From NCBI RefSeq assembly GCF_017355985.1, contig NZ_JAFIQU010000015.1, forward strand, positions 1 through 64,000: DNA of 64,000 nt, given 5' to 3'. The notes below the pieces were generated by a model. That model was not told the origin of the DNA, did no database searches, and was given only the letters and a program-made list of their open reading frames with translations. The stretch comes from Arenibaculum pallidiluteum (GTDB lineage: Bacteria > Pseudomonadota > Alphaproteobacteria > Azospirillales > Azospirillaceae). The translations under genes were made by a program, and so were the position numbers. Positions 23,140 through 32,323 of this stretch are shown here, in pieces (the first letter of the stretch is position 1; each line of letters opens with the position of its first letter).

Positions 23140-24366
23140 ATGCCCGAGACCCATCAGAAGTCCCGTTCCAAGATCGCCTTCCTCCTGGCCGCCGGCATTT
23201 CGGCCGGTACGCTGGCCGGTCTCTACGCCGTCAAGGGCCAGGCCGAGGCCCCGCCGGCCGCCGCCGCGGCTCCCCCGCCGCCGGCGGTCGACGTCGCGCC
23301 GGTCCTGGCCCGGCAGGTCACCGACTGGCAGTTCTATTCGGGACGGCTGGAGGCCGTCGACCGGGTCGACGTGCGCCCGCAGGTGCCCGGCGAGATCGTC
23401 GCGGTCCATTTCCGGAACGGCGCCCTGGTGAACAGGGGCGACGTCCTCTTCACCATCGATCCCCGCCCCTACGAGGCCGAGGTCGCCCGCGCCGAGGCGC
23501 GCGTCGCCGCGGCCCAGGCCCGCACCCGCTACGCCGCCGCCGACCTGGAGCGCGCCCGCGGGCTGACCGCCGACAACACGATCTCGCGGCGCTCGCTGGA
23601 CGAGAAGGAGAACGCGGCCCGCGAGGCCGCTGCCAACCTGAAGGCGGCCGAGGCCGAGCTGGCGGTCGCGCGTCTGAACCTCGGCTACACCCGGGTCGTC
23701 GCCCCCGTGTCCGGACGCGTCTCCCGCGCCGAGTTCACGCCCGGGAACCTGGTGACCGCGGGGGCCTCGGCCGCACCGCTGACCACCATCGTCTCGGTCT
23801 CGCCGATCTACGCCTCCTTCGACGTCGACGAGCAGACCTATCTCCGCCACATCGCCTCGGTGAAGGATGCCGCCAACGTCCCGGTCCAGCTCGGCCTCGC
23901 CAACGAGGACGGGCACCCGCGCAGCGGCACCATCGAGCATGTCGACAACCGTCTGGACATCACCTCCGGCACCATCCGGGTGCGTGCGCGCTTCGACAAC
24001 GCGGACGGGCGGCTGGTGCCCGGCCTCTTCGCCCGGGTGAAGGTCGGCGGCAGCGAACCCTACAAGGCGCTGGTGGTCGACGAGCGCGCCATCGGCACCG
24101 ACCAGGACAAGAAGTTCGTGCTCGCCCTGACGGCGGACAACCGCGTCGAGTACCGTCAGATCGGCCTCGGCCCGCTGCAGGACGGCCTGCGCGTCGTGAC
24201 CCGCGGCCTGGCCGAGGGCGACCGCATCGTCGTGAACGGCACCCAGAAGGCCCGGCCCGGCGCCCAGGTCCAGCCGGTCATGACGGCCATGGGCTCCCGG
24301 ACTCCGGCGCCCGGCCGCAACACCGACACGGCGTCCGCGGCGGTCGAGACCGCCGCCGCCCCCTGA
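23140..24366 (+). CDS. RND efflux periplasmic adaptor (MexE-like)
   Basis: A 408-residue membrane fusion protein. An N-terminal hydrophobic anchor (residues 11-31, FLLAAGISAGTLAGLYAVKG) is followed by a barrel-sandwich half-motif (VDVRPQVPGEIVAVHFRNGALVNRGDVLFTIDPRPYE), an alpha-hairpin (about 105-170) and beta-barrel domains (TPGNLVTAGASAAPLTTIVSVSPIYASFDVDEQ). It links the inner-membrane pump to an outer-membrane channel. A GCAGGAG site 7 bases before the ATG fixes the start; the frame is open further upstream as a shadow. It sits between the esterase-like gene and the pump gene, all in one direction. Confidence 0.93.
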   Translation: MPETHQKSRSKIAFLLAAGISAGTLAGLYAVKGQAEAPPAAAAAPPPPAVDVAPVLARQVTDWQFYSGRLEAVDRVDVRPQVPGEIVAVHFRNGALVNRGDVLFTIDPRPYEAEVARAEARVAAAQARTRYAAADLERARGLTADNTISRRSLDEKENAAREAAANLKAAEAELAVARLNLGYTRVVAPVSGRVSRAEFTPGNLVTAGASAAPLTTIVSVSPIYASFDVDEQTYLRHIASVKDAANVPVQLGLANEDGHPRSGTIEHVDNRLDITSGTIRVRARFDNADGRLVPGLFARVKVGGSEPYKALVVDERAIGTDQDKKFVLALTADNRVEYRQIGLGPLQDGLRVVTRGLAEGDRIVVNGTQKARPGAQVQPVMTAMGSRTPAPGRNTDTASAAVETAAAP

Positions 24367-24396
24367 TCCATCCCCCTGGTTCCGGCGAGGTCCGCC

Positions 24397-27300
24397 ATGA
24401 ACATCTCTCGCTTCTTCATCGACAGGCCGATCTTCGCCGGCGTGCTGTCGGTCGCCATCTTCCTGGCGGGCCTGATCGCGCTCTTCCGGCTGCCGATCTC
24501 CGAATACCCCGAGGTCGTCCCGCCCTCGGTCGTCGTGCGCGCCCAGTTCCCCGGCGCGAACCCCAAGGTCATCGCCGAAACCGTGGCCTCGCCGCTGGAA
24601 GAGCAGATCAACGGCGTCGAGAACATGATCTACATGCAGTCGCAGGCCAACAGCGACGGCAACATGGCGCTGACGGTCACCTTCAAGCTCGGCACGGATC
24701 CCGACCACGCGCAGCAGCTCGTGCAGAACCGCGTCTCCCAGGCGCTGCCGCGCCTTCCCGAGGACGTGCAGCGGCTGGGCGTCACCACGGTCAAGAGCTC
24801 GCCGACCCTCACCATGGTCGTGCACCTGATCTCGCCCGACGACCGCTACGACATGACCTATCTGCGCAACTACGCGCTGCTGAACGTGAAGGACCGGCTC
24901 GGGCGCATTGCTGGCGTGGGCGAGGTCCAGATCTGGGGCGCCGGCGACTATGCCATGCGGGTCTGGCTCGACCCGTCCAAGGTCGCCGAGCGCGGGCTCA
25001 CCGCGGGCGACGTGGTGGCGGCGATCCGCGAGCAGAACGTCCAGGTCGCGGCCGGCGTGATCGGCGCCTCGCCCTCCTCCGCCGACGTCCCGCTCCAGCT
25101 TTCCGTCAACGCCCGGGGGCGCCTGCGCTCCGTCGAGGAGTTCGGTGAGATCGTCCTTAAGACCGGCGCCGACGGCAGCGTCACCCACCTGCGCGACGTC
25201 GCCCGGCTCGAGCTGGCAGCGTCGCAGTACAGCCTGCGCGCGCTGCTGGACAACAAGTCCGCGGTCGCGCTCGGGATCAACCAGACGCCCGAGGCCAACG
25301 CCCTCGCCATCTCGGACGAGGTCCGGCGGACCATGGCCGAGCTGAAGGAGGACATGCCACAGGGCGTGGACTACAGCATCGTCTACGACCCGACGCAGTT
25401 CGTCCGCTCCAGCATCGATGCGGTGGTGCACACGCTGCTGGAGGCGATCGCCCTGGTCGTGCTGGTGGTGATCGTCTTCCTGCAGACCTGGCGCGCCTCG
25501 ATCATCCCGCTGCTGGCGGTCCCGGTCTCGATCGTCGGAACCTTCGCGCTTCTGCTCGCCTTCGGCTTCTCCATCAACGCCCTGTCCCTGTTCGGGATGG
25601 TGCTGGCGATCGGCATCGTCGTCGACGACGCCATCGTCGTGGTGGAGAACGTCGAGCGCAACATCGAGGCCGGCCTCTCGGCCAAGGAAGCGACCTACCG
25701 CGCCATGCAGGAGGTCAGCGGCCCCATCATCGCCATCGCCCTGACCCTGGTCGCCGTCTTCGTGCCGCTGGCCGCCATGACCGGCCTGACGGGCGAGTTC
25801 TACAAGCAGTTCGCGATGACCATCGCGATCTCCACCGTGATCTCGGCCTTCAACTCCCTGACCCTGTCGCCGGCGCTCTCGGCCGTGCTGCTGCGCGGCC
25901 ACGACCAGCCGCAGGACTGGCTGACGCGGCTCATGAACCGCGTCTTCGGCGGCTTCTTCCGGCTCTTCAACAAGGTGTTCCACCGCAGCTCCGAGAGCTA
26001 CGGGCGCGGCGTCGGCGGCGTGGTCCGCCACAAGGGCTCCATGCTCCTGCTCTATGCCGCGCTGCTGGGCGTCACGGTCCTGCTGGGCCGCGAGGTGCCC
26101 TCCGGCTTCGTGCCGCAGCAGGACAAGGAGTACCTGGTCAGCTTCGCCCAGCTTCCCAACGGCGCCTCGCTGGACCGCACCGAAGGGGTGATCCGGGCCA
26201 TGACCGACATCGCCCTGGCGCGGCCCGGCGTGCAGAGCGCCGTGGCCTTCCCCGGCCTGTCGGTGAACGGCTTCACCAACAGCTCCAGCGCCGGCATCGT
26301 CTTCGTCACGCTGAAGCCCTTCGCGGAGCGCAAGGATCCCTCGCTCTCGGCGGCGGCCATCGCGGCCGACCTGCAGGGCCGTTTCGCCGCAATCAAGGAG
26401 GGCTTCATCGCGATCTTCCCGCCACCGCCTGTCATGGGTCTCGGCACGCTGGGCGGTTTCAAGATGCAGATCGAGGACCGCGGGGCGCTGGGCTACGAGG
26501 CGCTGAACCAGGCGGTCGGGGCCTTCCTGGCCCGGGCCGCCCAGACCCCTGAGCTCGGCCCGACCTTCTCGAACTACCAGATCAACGTCCCGCAGCTCGA
26601 CGTCGACCTGGACCGGGTCAAGGCCAAGCAGCTCGGCGTCTCCGTGCGCGACGTGTTCGAGGCCATGCAGGTCTATCTCGGTTCGCTCTACGTGAACGAC
26701 TTCAACCTGTTCGGGCGGGTCTACCAGGTCCGGGTCCAGGCCGATGCGCCCTACCGCGCGACGCCCGACGACATCGGCCTGCTGAAGACCCGGAACGACC
26801 GGGGCACCATGGTGCCGCTCTCGTCCCTGGTCACGGTCTCGCCGAGCTACGGGCCCGAGATGGTCGTGCGCTACAACGGCTACACCGCCGCCGACATCAA
26901 TGGCGGCCCGGCGCCGGGCTACTCCTCCGGCCAGGCGGAGGCGGCGGCCGCGCGCATCGCCGCCGAGACCCTGCCCCGGGGCGTCCGGTTCGAATGGACG
27001 GACCTGACCTACCAGAATGTCCTGGCGGGCAACGCCGCGCTCTGGATCTTTCCCATCAGCGTGCTGCTGGTGTTCCTGGTTCTGGCAGCGCAGTACGAGA
27101 GCCTGACCCTGCCGCTGGCGATCATCCTGATCGTCCCGATGAGCCTGATGTCCGCCCTGGCCGGCGTCTGGCTCATGGGCGGGGACAACAACATCTTCAC
27201 CCAGATCGGCTTCATGGTGCTGGTCGGCCTGTCGGCGAAGAACGCGATCCTGATCGTCGAGTTCGCCCGCGAGCTCGAGCACCAGGGCCGCTCGCCCATC

Positions 27301-27573
27301 GCCGCCGCGGTCGAGGCCAGCCGGCTGCGCCTGCGCCCGATCCTGATGACCTCCATCGCCTTCATCATGGGCGTGGTGCCGCTGGTGCTGTCCACCGGGG
27401 CCGGCGCCGAGATGCGCCAGGCCATGGGGATCGCGGTGTTCTTCGGGATGCTGGGCGTCACGCTGTTCGGCCTGATGCTGACGCCGGTCTTCTACGTGGT
27501 GCTGCGCCGGCTCGCCGGCGCACGCCTGACCGCCCCGGCGCCCTCCGGCGCAGCGGCACAGCCTGCCGAGTAG
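24397..27573 (+). CDS. RND multidrug efflux pump, HAE1 family (MexF-like)
   Basis: A 1058-residue inner-membrane proton-drug antiporter beginning MNISRFFIDRPIFAGVLSVAI. It has twelve predicted membrane helices and two large periplasmic loops. The proton-relay aspartates are seen in GIVVDDAIVVVENVERN (TM4) and the partner lysine in VGLSAKNAILIVEFA (TM10). Segments such as FPGANPKVIAETVASPLEEQINGVENM mark the HAE1 group and resemble MexF. It would export hydrophobic drugs with the upstream adaptor. No outer-membrane channel gene follows: the next genes run the other way, so a channel encoded elsewhere must be used. Confidence 0.94.
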   Translation: MNISRFFIDRPIFAGVLSVAIFLAGLIALFRLPISEYPEVVPPSVVVRAQFPGANPKVIAETVASPLEEQINGVENMIYMQSQANSDGNMALTVTFKLGTDPDHAQQLVQNRVSQALPRLPEDVQRLGVTTVKSSPTLTMVVHLISPDDRYDMTYLRNYALLNVKDRLGRIAGVGEVQIWGAGDYAMRVWLDPSKVAERGLTAGDVVAAIREQNVQVAAGVIGASPSSADVPLQLSVNARGRLRSVEEFGEIVLKTGADGSVTHLRDVARLELAASQYSLRALLDNKSAVALGINQTPEANALAISDEVRRTMAELKEDMPQGVDYSIVYDPTQFVRSSIDAVVHTLLEAIALVVLVVIVFLQTWRASIIPLLAVPVSIVGTFALLLAFGFSINALSLFGMVLAIGIVVDDAIVVVENVERNIEAGLSAKEATYRAMQEVSGPIIAIALTLVAVFVPLAAMTGLTGEFYKQFAMTIAISTVISAFNSLTLSPALSAVLLRGHDQPQDWLTRLMNRVFGGFFRLFNKVFHRSSESYGRGVGGVVRHKGSMLLLYAALLGVTVLLGREVPSGFVPQQDKEYLVSFAQLPNGASLDRTEGVIRAMTDIALARPGVQSAVAFPGLSVNGFTNSSSAGIVFVTLKPFAERKDPSLSAAAIAADLQGRFAAIKEGFIAIFPPPPVMGLGTLGGFKMQIEDRGALGYEALNQAVGAFLARAAQTPELGPTFSNYQINVPQLDVDLDRVKAKQLGVSVRDVFEAMQVYLGSLYVNDFNLFGRVYQVRVQADAPYRATPDDIGLLKTRNDRGTMVPLSSLVTVSPSYGPEMVVRYNGYTAADINGGPAPGYSSGQAEAAAARIAAETLPRGVRFEWTDLTYQNVLAGNAALWIFPISVLLVFLVLAAQYESLTLPLAIILIVPMSLMSALAGVWLMGGDNNIFTQIGFMVLVGLSAKNAILIVEFARELEHQGRSPIAAAVEASRLRLRPILMTSIAFIMGVVPLVLSTGAGAEMRQAMGIAVFFGMLGVTLFGLMLTPVFYVVLRRLAGARLTAPAPSGAAAQPAE

Positions 27574-27604
27574 CGGAGGACCCGGCAGCGGAAGGCCGCC
27601 TCCT

Positions 27605-27985
27605 TCAGCCCGGAGGGATCAGCCAGGATCCATCCGGCTGCTGGCAGGCGGTGCCGCTGCGCGTCGCGGGACCGGTGGGTGTCGCGACGGTCTCGACGAA
27701 GTCGCGGCACAGGCGCCCGCCGGGCCCCACGAAGTCCCGGACGGGCGTCAGCTGCCGCGGTTGCGGCGGCGCCACCGCAGGCGCGGCGGGGGTGGCGGCG
27801 CTCCCCGCGCTGCGCAGCAGGCTCAGCGGGTTCACGCTGAGGCCGGTCCCGAGATGCACGCCGCCCACATTCGTTCCCACGCCCATCCCGGCATAGGGGC
27901 TGACCGAGCTGCAGGCCGCGAGCGCCACGGGGGCGGCCAGGGCCAGGGCCTGGCCAAGGACCCGGCGCAGATTCCTGCCCCGCAT
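27605..27985 (-). CDS. Outer-membrane lipoprotein, RT0821/Lpp0805-like
   Basis: A 126-residue protein with a lipoprotein signal: positive start RGRNLRR, hydrophobic stretch ALALAAPVALAACSS with the lipobox Cys near residue 25. A Gly/Pro-rich region follows. The C-terminal domain RLCRDFVETVATPTGPATRSGTACQQPDGSWLI resembles RT0821/Lpp0805 family surface proteins, whose ACRQPDGSW motif is conserved. It is converging on the RND pump gene 31 bases away. Its cellular role is unknown beyond probable surface location. The gene is co-directional with the next lipoprotein gene. Confidence 0.8.
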   Translation of the reverse strand: MRGRNLRRVLGQALALAAPVALAACSSVSPYAGMGVGTNVGGVHLGTGLSVNPLSLLRSAGSAATPAAPAVAPPQPRQLTPVRDFVGPGGRLCRDFVETVATPTGPATRSGTACQQPDGSWLIPPG

Positions 27986-27999
27986 GGGCGGCGTCCTCC

Positions 28000-28449
28000 T
28001 CAACTCCGTTCGAACTGGCGGCAGCAGGTGCGCACCGACCGGCCGGTCGCCAGCGGCTTCCCGGCCGCGTCCAGCGCCTCCACCCGCATCTCGTAGCGAT
28101 GGTCCGAGCCGCCGGGCGGACACGGTCCCGTCCAGTGCACGAGCCCGCCCTCGGCGATGGTGGCGGTTCCCGGCGTCGCCGGAACCTCGCCGCCGTCGTG
28201 ATCGAAATCCAGCAGGTCCAGGTCCACCATCTCGAACCGCAGAAGGCGCGCGCCCGCCGGCACGCCCTCGACCCGGATCGCCGGCGAGCGGCGCGACACC
28301 CGCAGCGGGTTCATCTCGTAAGGGCCGGTGCCGCAGGCCTGGTCGCGCGCGAAGGCGAAATCGACCGTCATCGTGCGCGGCGCGTCGGTGACGTCCATGG
28401 TCCCGCATCCGGCCAGCGCGAGTCCGGCGATCAACCACGCTTTCCTCAT
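28000..28449 (-). CDS. Lipoprotein with YbhB/YbcL (PEBP-like) domain
   Basis: A 149-residue protein with the lipobox LALAGC at the N-terminus (cysteine near residue 14). The domain shows the PEBP-like order SPAIRVEGVPAGARLLRFEMVDLDLLDFDH, then VHWTGPCPPGGSDHRYEMRVEALDAAGKPLA. Bacterial members bind small ligands or act as kinase-inhibitor relatives; the ligand here is unknown. The start at 28449 is chosen because an AAAGGGG ribosome site is 9 bases upstream, while another ATG at 28458 directly abuts that site. It is 14 bases upstream of the other lipoprotein gene, so they are co-transcribed. Confidence 0.78.
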   Translation of the reverse strand: MRKAWLIAGLALAGCGTMDVTDAPRTMTVDFAFARDQACGTGPYEMNPLRVSRRSPAIRVEGVPAGARLLRFEMVDLDLLDFDHDGGEVPATPGTATIAEGGLVHWTGPCPPGGSDHRYEMRVEALDAAGKPLATGRSVRTCCRQFERS

Positions 28450-28649
28450 AGGCGGCATCCCCTTTCGGGCGATCCAACAAGAGAAGTTTCGCCGCGTCAC
28501 GGAAGGCCCCCACAATCGGCGCCATTTCGGCCGGCGCCGTTTCGGCGTCCAGGACGCGTGGAGAGGATCTTGAGCGACAAGTTCGGCAACAGCCCCCGCG
28601 GGCTTTCCGGGGGCACGGCACGGGCGATGGCCGGCCCGACGGTGACGGC

Positions 28650-29627
28650 ATGAGCGGCGCCGCTGCAGGGAGGATGCGCGCGGCCGTGGTGACCGGCCCC
28701 GGACGCGTGGAGATCGCGGAGATCGCCCGCCCCGACCCCGGCCCCGGCCAGGTGCGCGTGCGGATCGAGGGCTGCGGCGTCTGCGCGTCCAACCTGACGC
28801 CCTGGGCCGGGCCCGAATGGATGCAGTTCCCGACGGAGCCCGGATCCCTCGGCCACGAGGGCTGGGGCGTGGTGGATGCCGTCGGCCCGGGCGTCGCCGG
28901 CCTGGCCGAGGGCGACCGGGTCGCCGCGCTCTCGTACAAGAGCTATGCCGAGTACGACATCGCCGAGGCGGACGCCGTCGTCCGCCTGCCGGAATCGCTG
29001 GCCGGCCAGCCCTTCCCCGGCGAGCCGCTGGGCTGCGCCATGAACATCTTCCAGCGCAGCGGCATCGAGGCCGGGCAGACGGTCGCCATCGTCGGCATCG
29101 GCTTCCTGGGCGCGATCCTGACCCGCCTCGCCACCGATGCCGGGGCGCGGGTGATCGCGATCTCGCGCCGTCCCTTCTCGCTGGACGTGGCGCGCTCCTT
29201 CGGGGCCGCCGAGACGATCCCCATGGAGGACCACGGCGGAATCATCGAGCGCGTCAGGGACCTGACCGGCGGCACCTTCTGCGACCGCGTGATCGAGGCC
29301 GTGGGCAAGCAGTGGCCGCTCGACCTCGCGGCGGAGCTCACGCGCGAGCGCGGCCGGCTGATCGTCGCCGGCTACCACCAGGACGGGCCGCGGCAGGTGA
29401 ACATGTGGCTCTGGAACTGGCGCGGGCTCGACGTGATCAACGCCCACGAGCGCGACCCCGGGATCTACGTCCAGGGCATCCGGGCGGCCGTCGACGCGGT
29501 GGCGTCGGGCCGGCTGGATCCCGCGCCGCTCTACACGCACCGCTTCCCGCTGGACCGGCTGGACGCCGCGCTGGACGCGACGCGCGACCGGCCCGACGGC
29601 TTCCTCAAGGCGCTGGTGACGCCATGA
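28650..29627 (+). CDS. Zinc-type alcohol dehydrogenase-like oxidoreductase (MDR)
   Basis: A 325-residue medium-chain dehydrogenase/reductase. Catalytic-site elements are GCGVCASNLTPWAGPEW (about 48-64) and LGHEGWGVVDAVGPGVAGLAEGDRVAAL (about 71-98). The NAD(P)-binding Rossmann motif is VGIGFLGA. The structural-zinc four-cysteine loop is missing, as in many short MDR enzymes. Its last four bases overlap the ATG of the Gfo/Idh gene, so the two work in the same pathway, most likely oxidation and rearrangement of a sugar or polyol. The upstream region has no clear promoter. Confidence 0.88.
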   Translation: MSGAAAGRMRAAVVTGPGRVEIAEIARPDPGPGQVRVRIEGCGVCASNLTPWAGPEWMQFPTEPGSLGHEGWGVVDAVGPGVAGLAEGDRVAALSYKSYAEYDIAEADAVVRLPESLAGQPFPGEPLGCAMNIFQRSGIEAGQTVAIVGIGFLGAILTRLATDAGARVIAISRRPFSLDVARSFGAAETIPMEDHGGIIERVRDLTGGTFCDRVIEAVGKQWPLDLAAELTRERGRLIVAGYHQDGPRQVNMWLWNWRGLDVINAHERDPGIYVQGIRAAVDAVASGRLDPAPLYTHRFPLDRLDAALDATRDRPDGFLKALVTP

Positions 29628-30664
29628 CGGCCGGCACCGCACCCATGGCCGCCCCCGGCTCGCAGGCCACGGGCCGGACCGCGCGCCCGCGCGTCGGCTT
29701 CCTGGGGGTGGGCTGGATCGGCCGGCACCGCATGAAGGCCATTCTGGACACGGGCGCGGTCGAGGCGGCCGCCATCGCCGACCCCTCGCCGGAGATGGCG
29801 GCCGAGGCCGCGCGGCTCGCGCCCGGGGCCGATCTGGTCTCCGGCCTGGACGGCCTCCTGGATGCCGGCGTCGACGGGGTGGTGATCGCCACCCCCAGCG
29901 CGCTCCACGCCGAGCAGTCGATCCGGGCGCTGGAGCGCGGCGCCGCCGTCTTCTGCCAGAAGCCGCTGGGCCGCACCGCGGCCGAGGCGCGCGCCGTGGT
30001 CGACGCGGCGCGCGCGGCCGACCGGCTGCTGGCCGTCGACCTGTCCTACCGCTTCACCGAGGGCATGCGCCGCATCCGCGAGGTGGTCGCCGGAGGCGGG
30101 CTCGGCCGCGTCTACGCGGTGGACCTGGTCTTCCACAACGCCTACGGCCCCGACAAGCCGTGGTTCTACGACCCCGCCCTTTCGGGCGGCGGCTGCGTCA
30201 TGGACCTGGGCGTGCATCTGGTGGACCTCGCGCTCTGGACCCTCGACTTCCCCGGCGTGTCCGCGGTCTCCGGAACGCTCTTCGCGGGGGGTGAGCCCCT
30301 GGGCGGGCGGCCCGACAGGGTCGAGGACTACGCGGTCGCGACCATGACCCTGGAGACCGGCGCCGTCGTGCAGCTCGCCTGCTCCTGGCGGCTGCAGGCG
30401 GGATGCGACGCGATGATCTCGGCGGCCTTCTACGGGACGGAAGGCGGGGCCGCGCTGCGCAATGTCGGCGGCTCCTTCTACGACTTCACCGCCGAGCGCT
30501 ATCGCGGCACGGCGCGAGAGACGCTGACCCTGCCGCCCGACGAATGGGGCGGCCGCGCGGCCGCCGACTGGGCGACGCGGCTCGCGGCCGGCGAGCGGTT
30601 CGATCCGTCTGCGGAACGGCTTGTCTCGGTGGCCCGGGTGCTCGACGGGATCTACGGACGCTAG
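29624..30664 (+). CDS. Gfo/Idh/MocA-family oxidoreductase
   Basis: A 346-residue NAD(P)-dependent sugar or inositol dehydrogenase-like protein. The N-terminal Rossmann motif is GFLGVGWIGRHRMKAI (about 25-40). The lysine-proline element appears as QKPLGRT, where most relatives have EKP, and the C-terminal sheet domain includes GGGCVMDLGVHLVDLALW with the usual catalytic histidine. An ATGA overlap links it with the dehydrogenase gene just before it. An N-terminal extension of about 22 residues (MTAGTAPMAAPGS...) precedes the fold; a later start is possible but lacks an obvious ribosome site. Confidence 0.87.
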   Translation: MTAGTAPMAAPGSQATGRTARPRVGFLGVGWIGRHRMKAILDTGAVEAAAIADPSPEMAAEAARLAPGADLVSGLDGLLDAGVDGVVIATPSALHAEQSIRALERGAAVFCQKPLGRTAAEARAVVDAARAADRLLAVDLSYRFTEGMRRIREVVAGGGLGRVYAVDLVFHNAYGPDKPWFYDPALSGGGCVMDLGVHLVDLALWTLDFPGVSAVSGTLFAGGEPLGGRPDRVEDYAVATMTLETGAVVQLACSWRLQAGCDAMISAAFYGTEGGAALRNVGGSFYDFTAERYRGTARETLTLPPDEWGGRAAADWATRLAAGERFDPSAERLVSVARVLDGIYGR

Positions 30665-30723
30665 CGGAGTATATTCATAACGAAGTCGGAATGATTGACC
30701 ACTGGACGCCGCGGATGCCGGCC

Positions 30724-31191
30724 TCAGCGGCGCGGGAAGCGCAGCGCGAAGCGGCCGACGCGGATCCCGTGCCAGTAGACCTGCCCGAGATAGAGGCCGG
30801 GGGCGACCTCGCGGATCTCGTCGCGCACCGCCCGCGCGATCCGCGAGGATACCGTGTAGTCCAGCACGTGGCAGGGACGACCGTCCATGCGGCTGGCCTC
30901 CGCCCGCACCCGGGCCGGCACCGCGCGCACCCCGAGGGGCGTGACGCGGTTCACCATGGACCCGTCGGCGGCATCGAAGTCCTTTCCCCGCCAGGCGATG
31001 CCGAGCAGGCCCGCCAGGGGTCCCGCCAGGCGAGTGCCCGGCAGCAGCAGGAACAGCCCCTCGGCGCGCCCGTGCGGGACGGCACCGGCCGGGCTGCGCC
31101 GGAACAGGGCGTCCAGCGCCCTCCCGTCCATGGCGGCCAGCGCCCGGGGGTCGGGGAGCACGCTGGTATCGCTTGCCGACGCGGTGGCCAT
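30724..31191 (-). CDS. Conserved hypothetical protein, lipocalin-size
   Basis: A 155-residue cytosolic-looking protein. The conserved part runs from GKDFDAADGSMVNRVTPLG through MDGRPCHVLDYTVSSRIARAVRDEIREVAPGLYLGQVYWHG. Similar small proteins occur widely in alphaproteobacteria and other groups and are annotated only as hypothetical; the DEIREVAPGLYLGQV motif is the most recognisable. No catalytic residues can be assigned. It faces the upstream Gfo/Idh gene convergently and is divergent from the S24 regulator, separated by 248 bases that probably carry both promoters. Confidence 0.7.
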   Translation of the reverse strand: MATASASDTSVLPDPRALAAMDGRALDALFRRSPAGAVPHGRAEGLFLLLPGTRLAGPLAGLLGIAWRGKDFDAADGSMVNRVTPLGVRAVPARVRAEASRMDGRPCHVLDYTVSSRIARAVRDEIREVAPGLYLGQVYWHGIRVGRFALRFPRR

Positions 31192-31439
31192 CGCGCCCTC
31201 CTTTCGCCGCTCGTGCAGGCTAGGAACGCCGCACCCGCGGCAACAGCGTACCGCGACGCGGGTTGCGCACCGGGTTGCACCCGGAATGTGGCAGTCGCCG
31301 CCCGGCCGGGCGGCGGGCCAATTCTTGCGCGCGCCCAGCGCGCATTACGGCCTTACCCGCCGCGTGAAGTTTTCGTGCAATCGTAACGCGCGAGGATTTT
31401 CCGCGGGACAGCATTTCTCCGGCGTGAGACATTGTTCCC

Positions 31440-32072
31440 ATGCTGAAGCATGCCGACATCTGGCGCGCCATCGATCGGCTCGCCCAGCAGCACGGGCTGT
31501 CGCCTTCGGGGCTGGCCCGGCGCGGCGGGCTCGACCCGACGACCTTCAACAAGAGCAAGCGGGTCACCGGCGACGGCAAGCAGCGCTGGCCCTCGACCGA
31601 GAGCATCGCGAAGATCCTGGATGCGACAGGCACCGGCGTCGACGCCTTCGTCGGCCTGATCGGCGAGACGCCGGCCCGCATGCCCGCCCAGCGCATCCCC
31701 GTGATCGGCTACGCCCAGGCCGGCGACTCCGGCCATTTCGACGATGCCGGCTATCCCGCCGGGGCTGGGTGGGACGTCCTGCTCTTCCCACAGATCGGCG
31801 ATCCCCATGCCTATGCGCTGGAGATCAGCGGCGACAGCATGGAGCCGGTCTACCGCGACGGCGACACCATCATCGTCTCGCCCGCCGCGGGGATCAGGCG
31901 CGGCGACAGGGTCGTCGTGCGCACCCGCGGCGGCGAGGTGCTGGCGAAGGAATTCGTCCGCCAGACGGCCACGCGGATCGACCTGCATTCCGTGAACCCC
32001 GACCATCCGGACCGGAGCCTGTCCGTCGAGGACGTCGCCTGGATGGCCCGCATCATCTGGGCAAGCCAGTAG
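31440..32072 (+). CDS. Host S24-family HTH transcriptional regulator
   Basis: A 210-residue regulator of the LexA/CI architecture. The N-terminal helix-turn-helix (about residues 8-65, GLSPSGLARRGGLDPTTFNKSKR) is followed by an S24 domain with Ser133 in EISGDSMEPVYRDGDTI and Lys170 in VLAKEF. YAQAGDSG (91-98) is the likely cleavage loop. Relatives with the FNKSKR element are widespread single-copy chromosomal genes in alphaproteobacteria, so this is probably a host stress regulator and not a prophage repressor. No matching operator repeat was found near it. It is divergent from the hypothetical gene at 30724. Confidence 0.85.
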   Translation: MLKHADIWRAIDRLAQQHGLSPSGLARRGGLDPTTFNKSKRVTGDGKQRWPSTESIAKILDATGTGVDAFVGLIGETPARMPAQRIPVIGYAQAGDSGHFDDAGYPAGAGWDVLLFPQIGDPHAYALEISGDSMEPVYRDGDTIIVSPAAGIRRGDRVVVRTRGGEVLAKEFVRQTATRIDLHSVNPDHPDRSLSVEDVAWMARIIWASQ

Positions 32073-32257
32073 GCGCCGGGGAAGGCGCGCTTCCGGTCGA
32101 GCCCTGGCCGGGCGAAGCGCGTGTGATCGCCAGTCGCATGAAAGTGGTTTCGCATGTCATGGCGCCCGCCCCATCCATGCGGCGGCGCTGCCGTGACGAC
32201 CGGGCATTTCCGCCGGCGCCGCAATGCGAGCAGGGAACCGGGCCTGCCCCGGGCGGG

Positions 32258-32300
32258 TTGACCTGTCCAGATTCGGAGCATAATGTCCAGATCTGGACAT
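32258..32300 (+). promoter_or_regulatory. Promoter and operators of the RES-Xre operon
   Basis: TTGACC at 32258-32263 and CATAATG around 32279-32285 form a promoter. A perfect 18-base palindrome, ATGTCCAGATCTGGACAT (32283-32300), follows. A second, imperfect site sharing TGTCCAGAT starts at 32264, exactly 20 bases upstream and inside the promoter spacer. Two sites on the same helical face overlapping the promoter fit autoregulation by the antitoxin or antitoxin-toxin complex. Confidence 0.75.
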
Positions 32301-32323
32301 AAAATCCGGCCATGGAGGAAGCC

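Noticed and set aside
22972-27282. 1436-codon minus-strand open frame opposite the RND operon
   Set aside because: It is a mirror of the adaptor and pump genes, rich in Asp/Gly/His/Arg without any fold-like pattern.
31440-32072. Second prophage marked by the S24 regulator
   Set aside because: No phage structural or integration genes surround it, and the protein pattern is that of a chromosomal alphaproteobacterial regulator.
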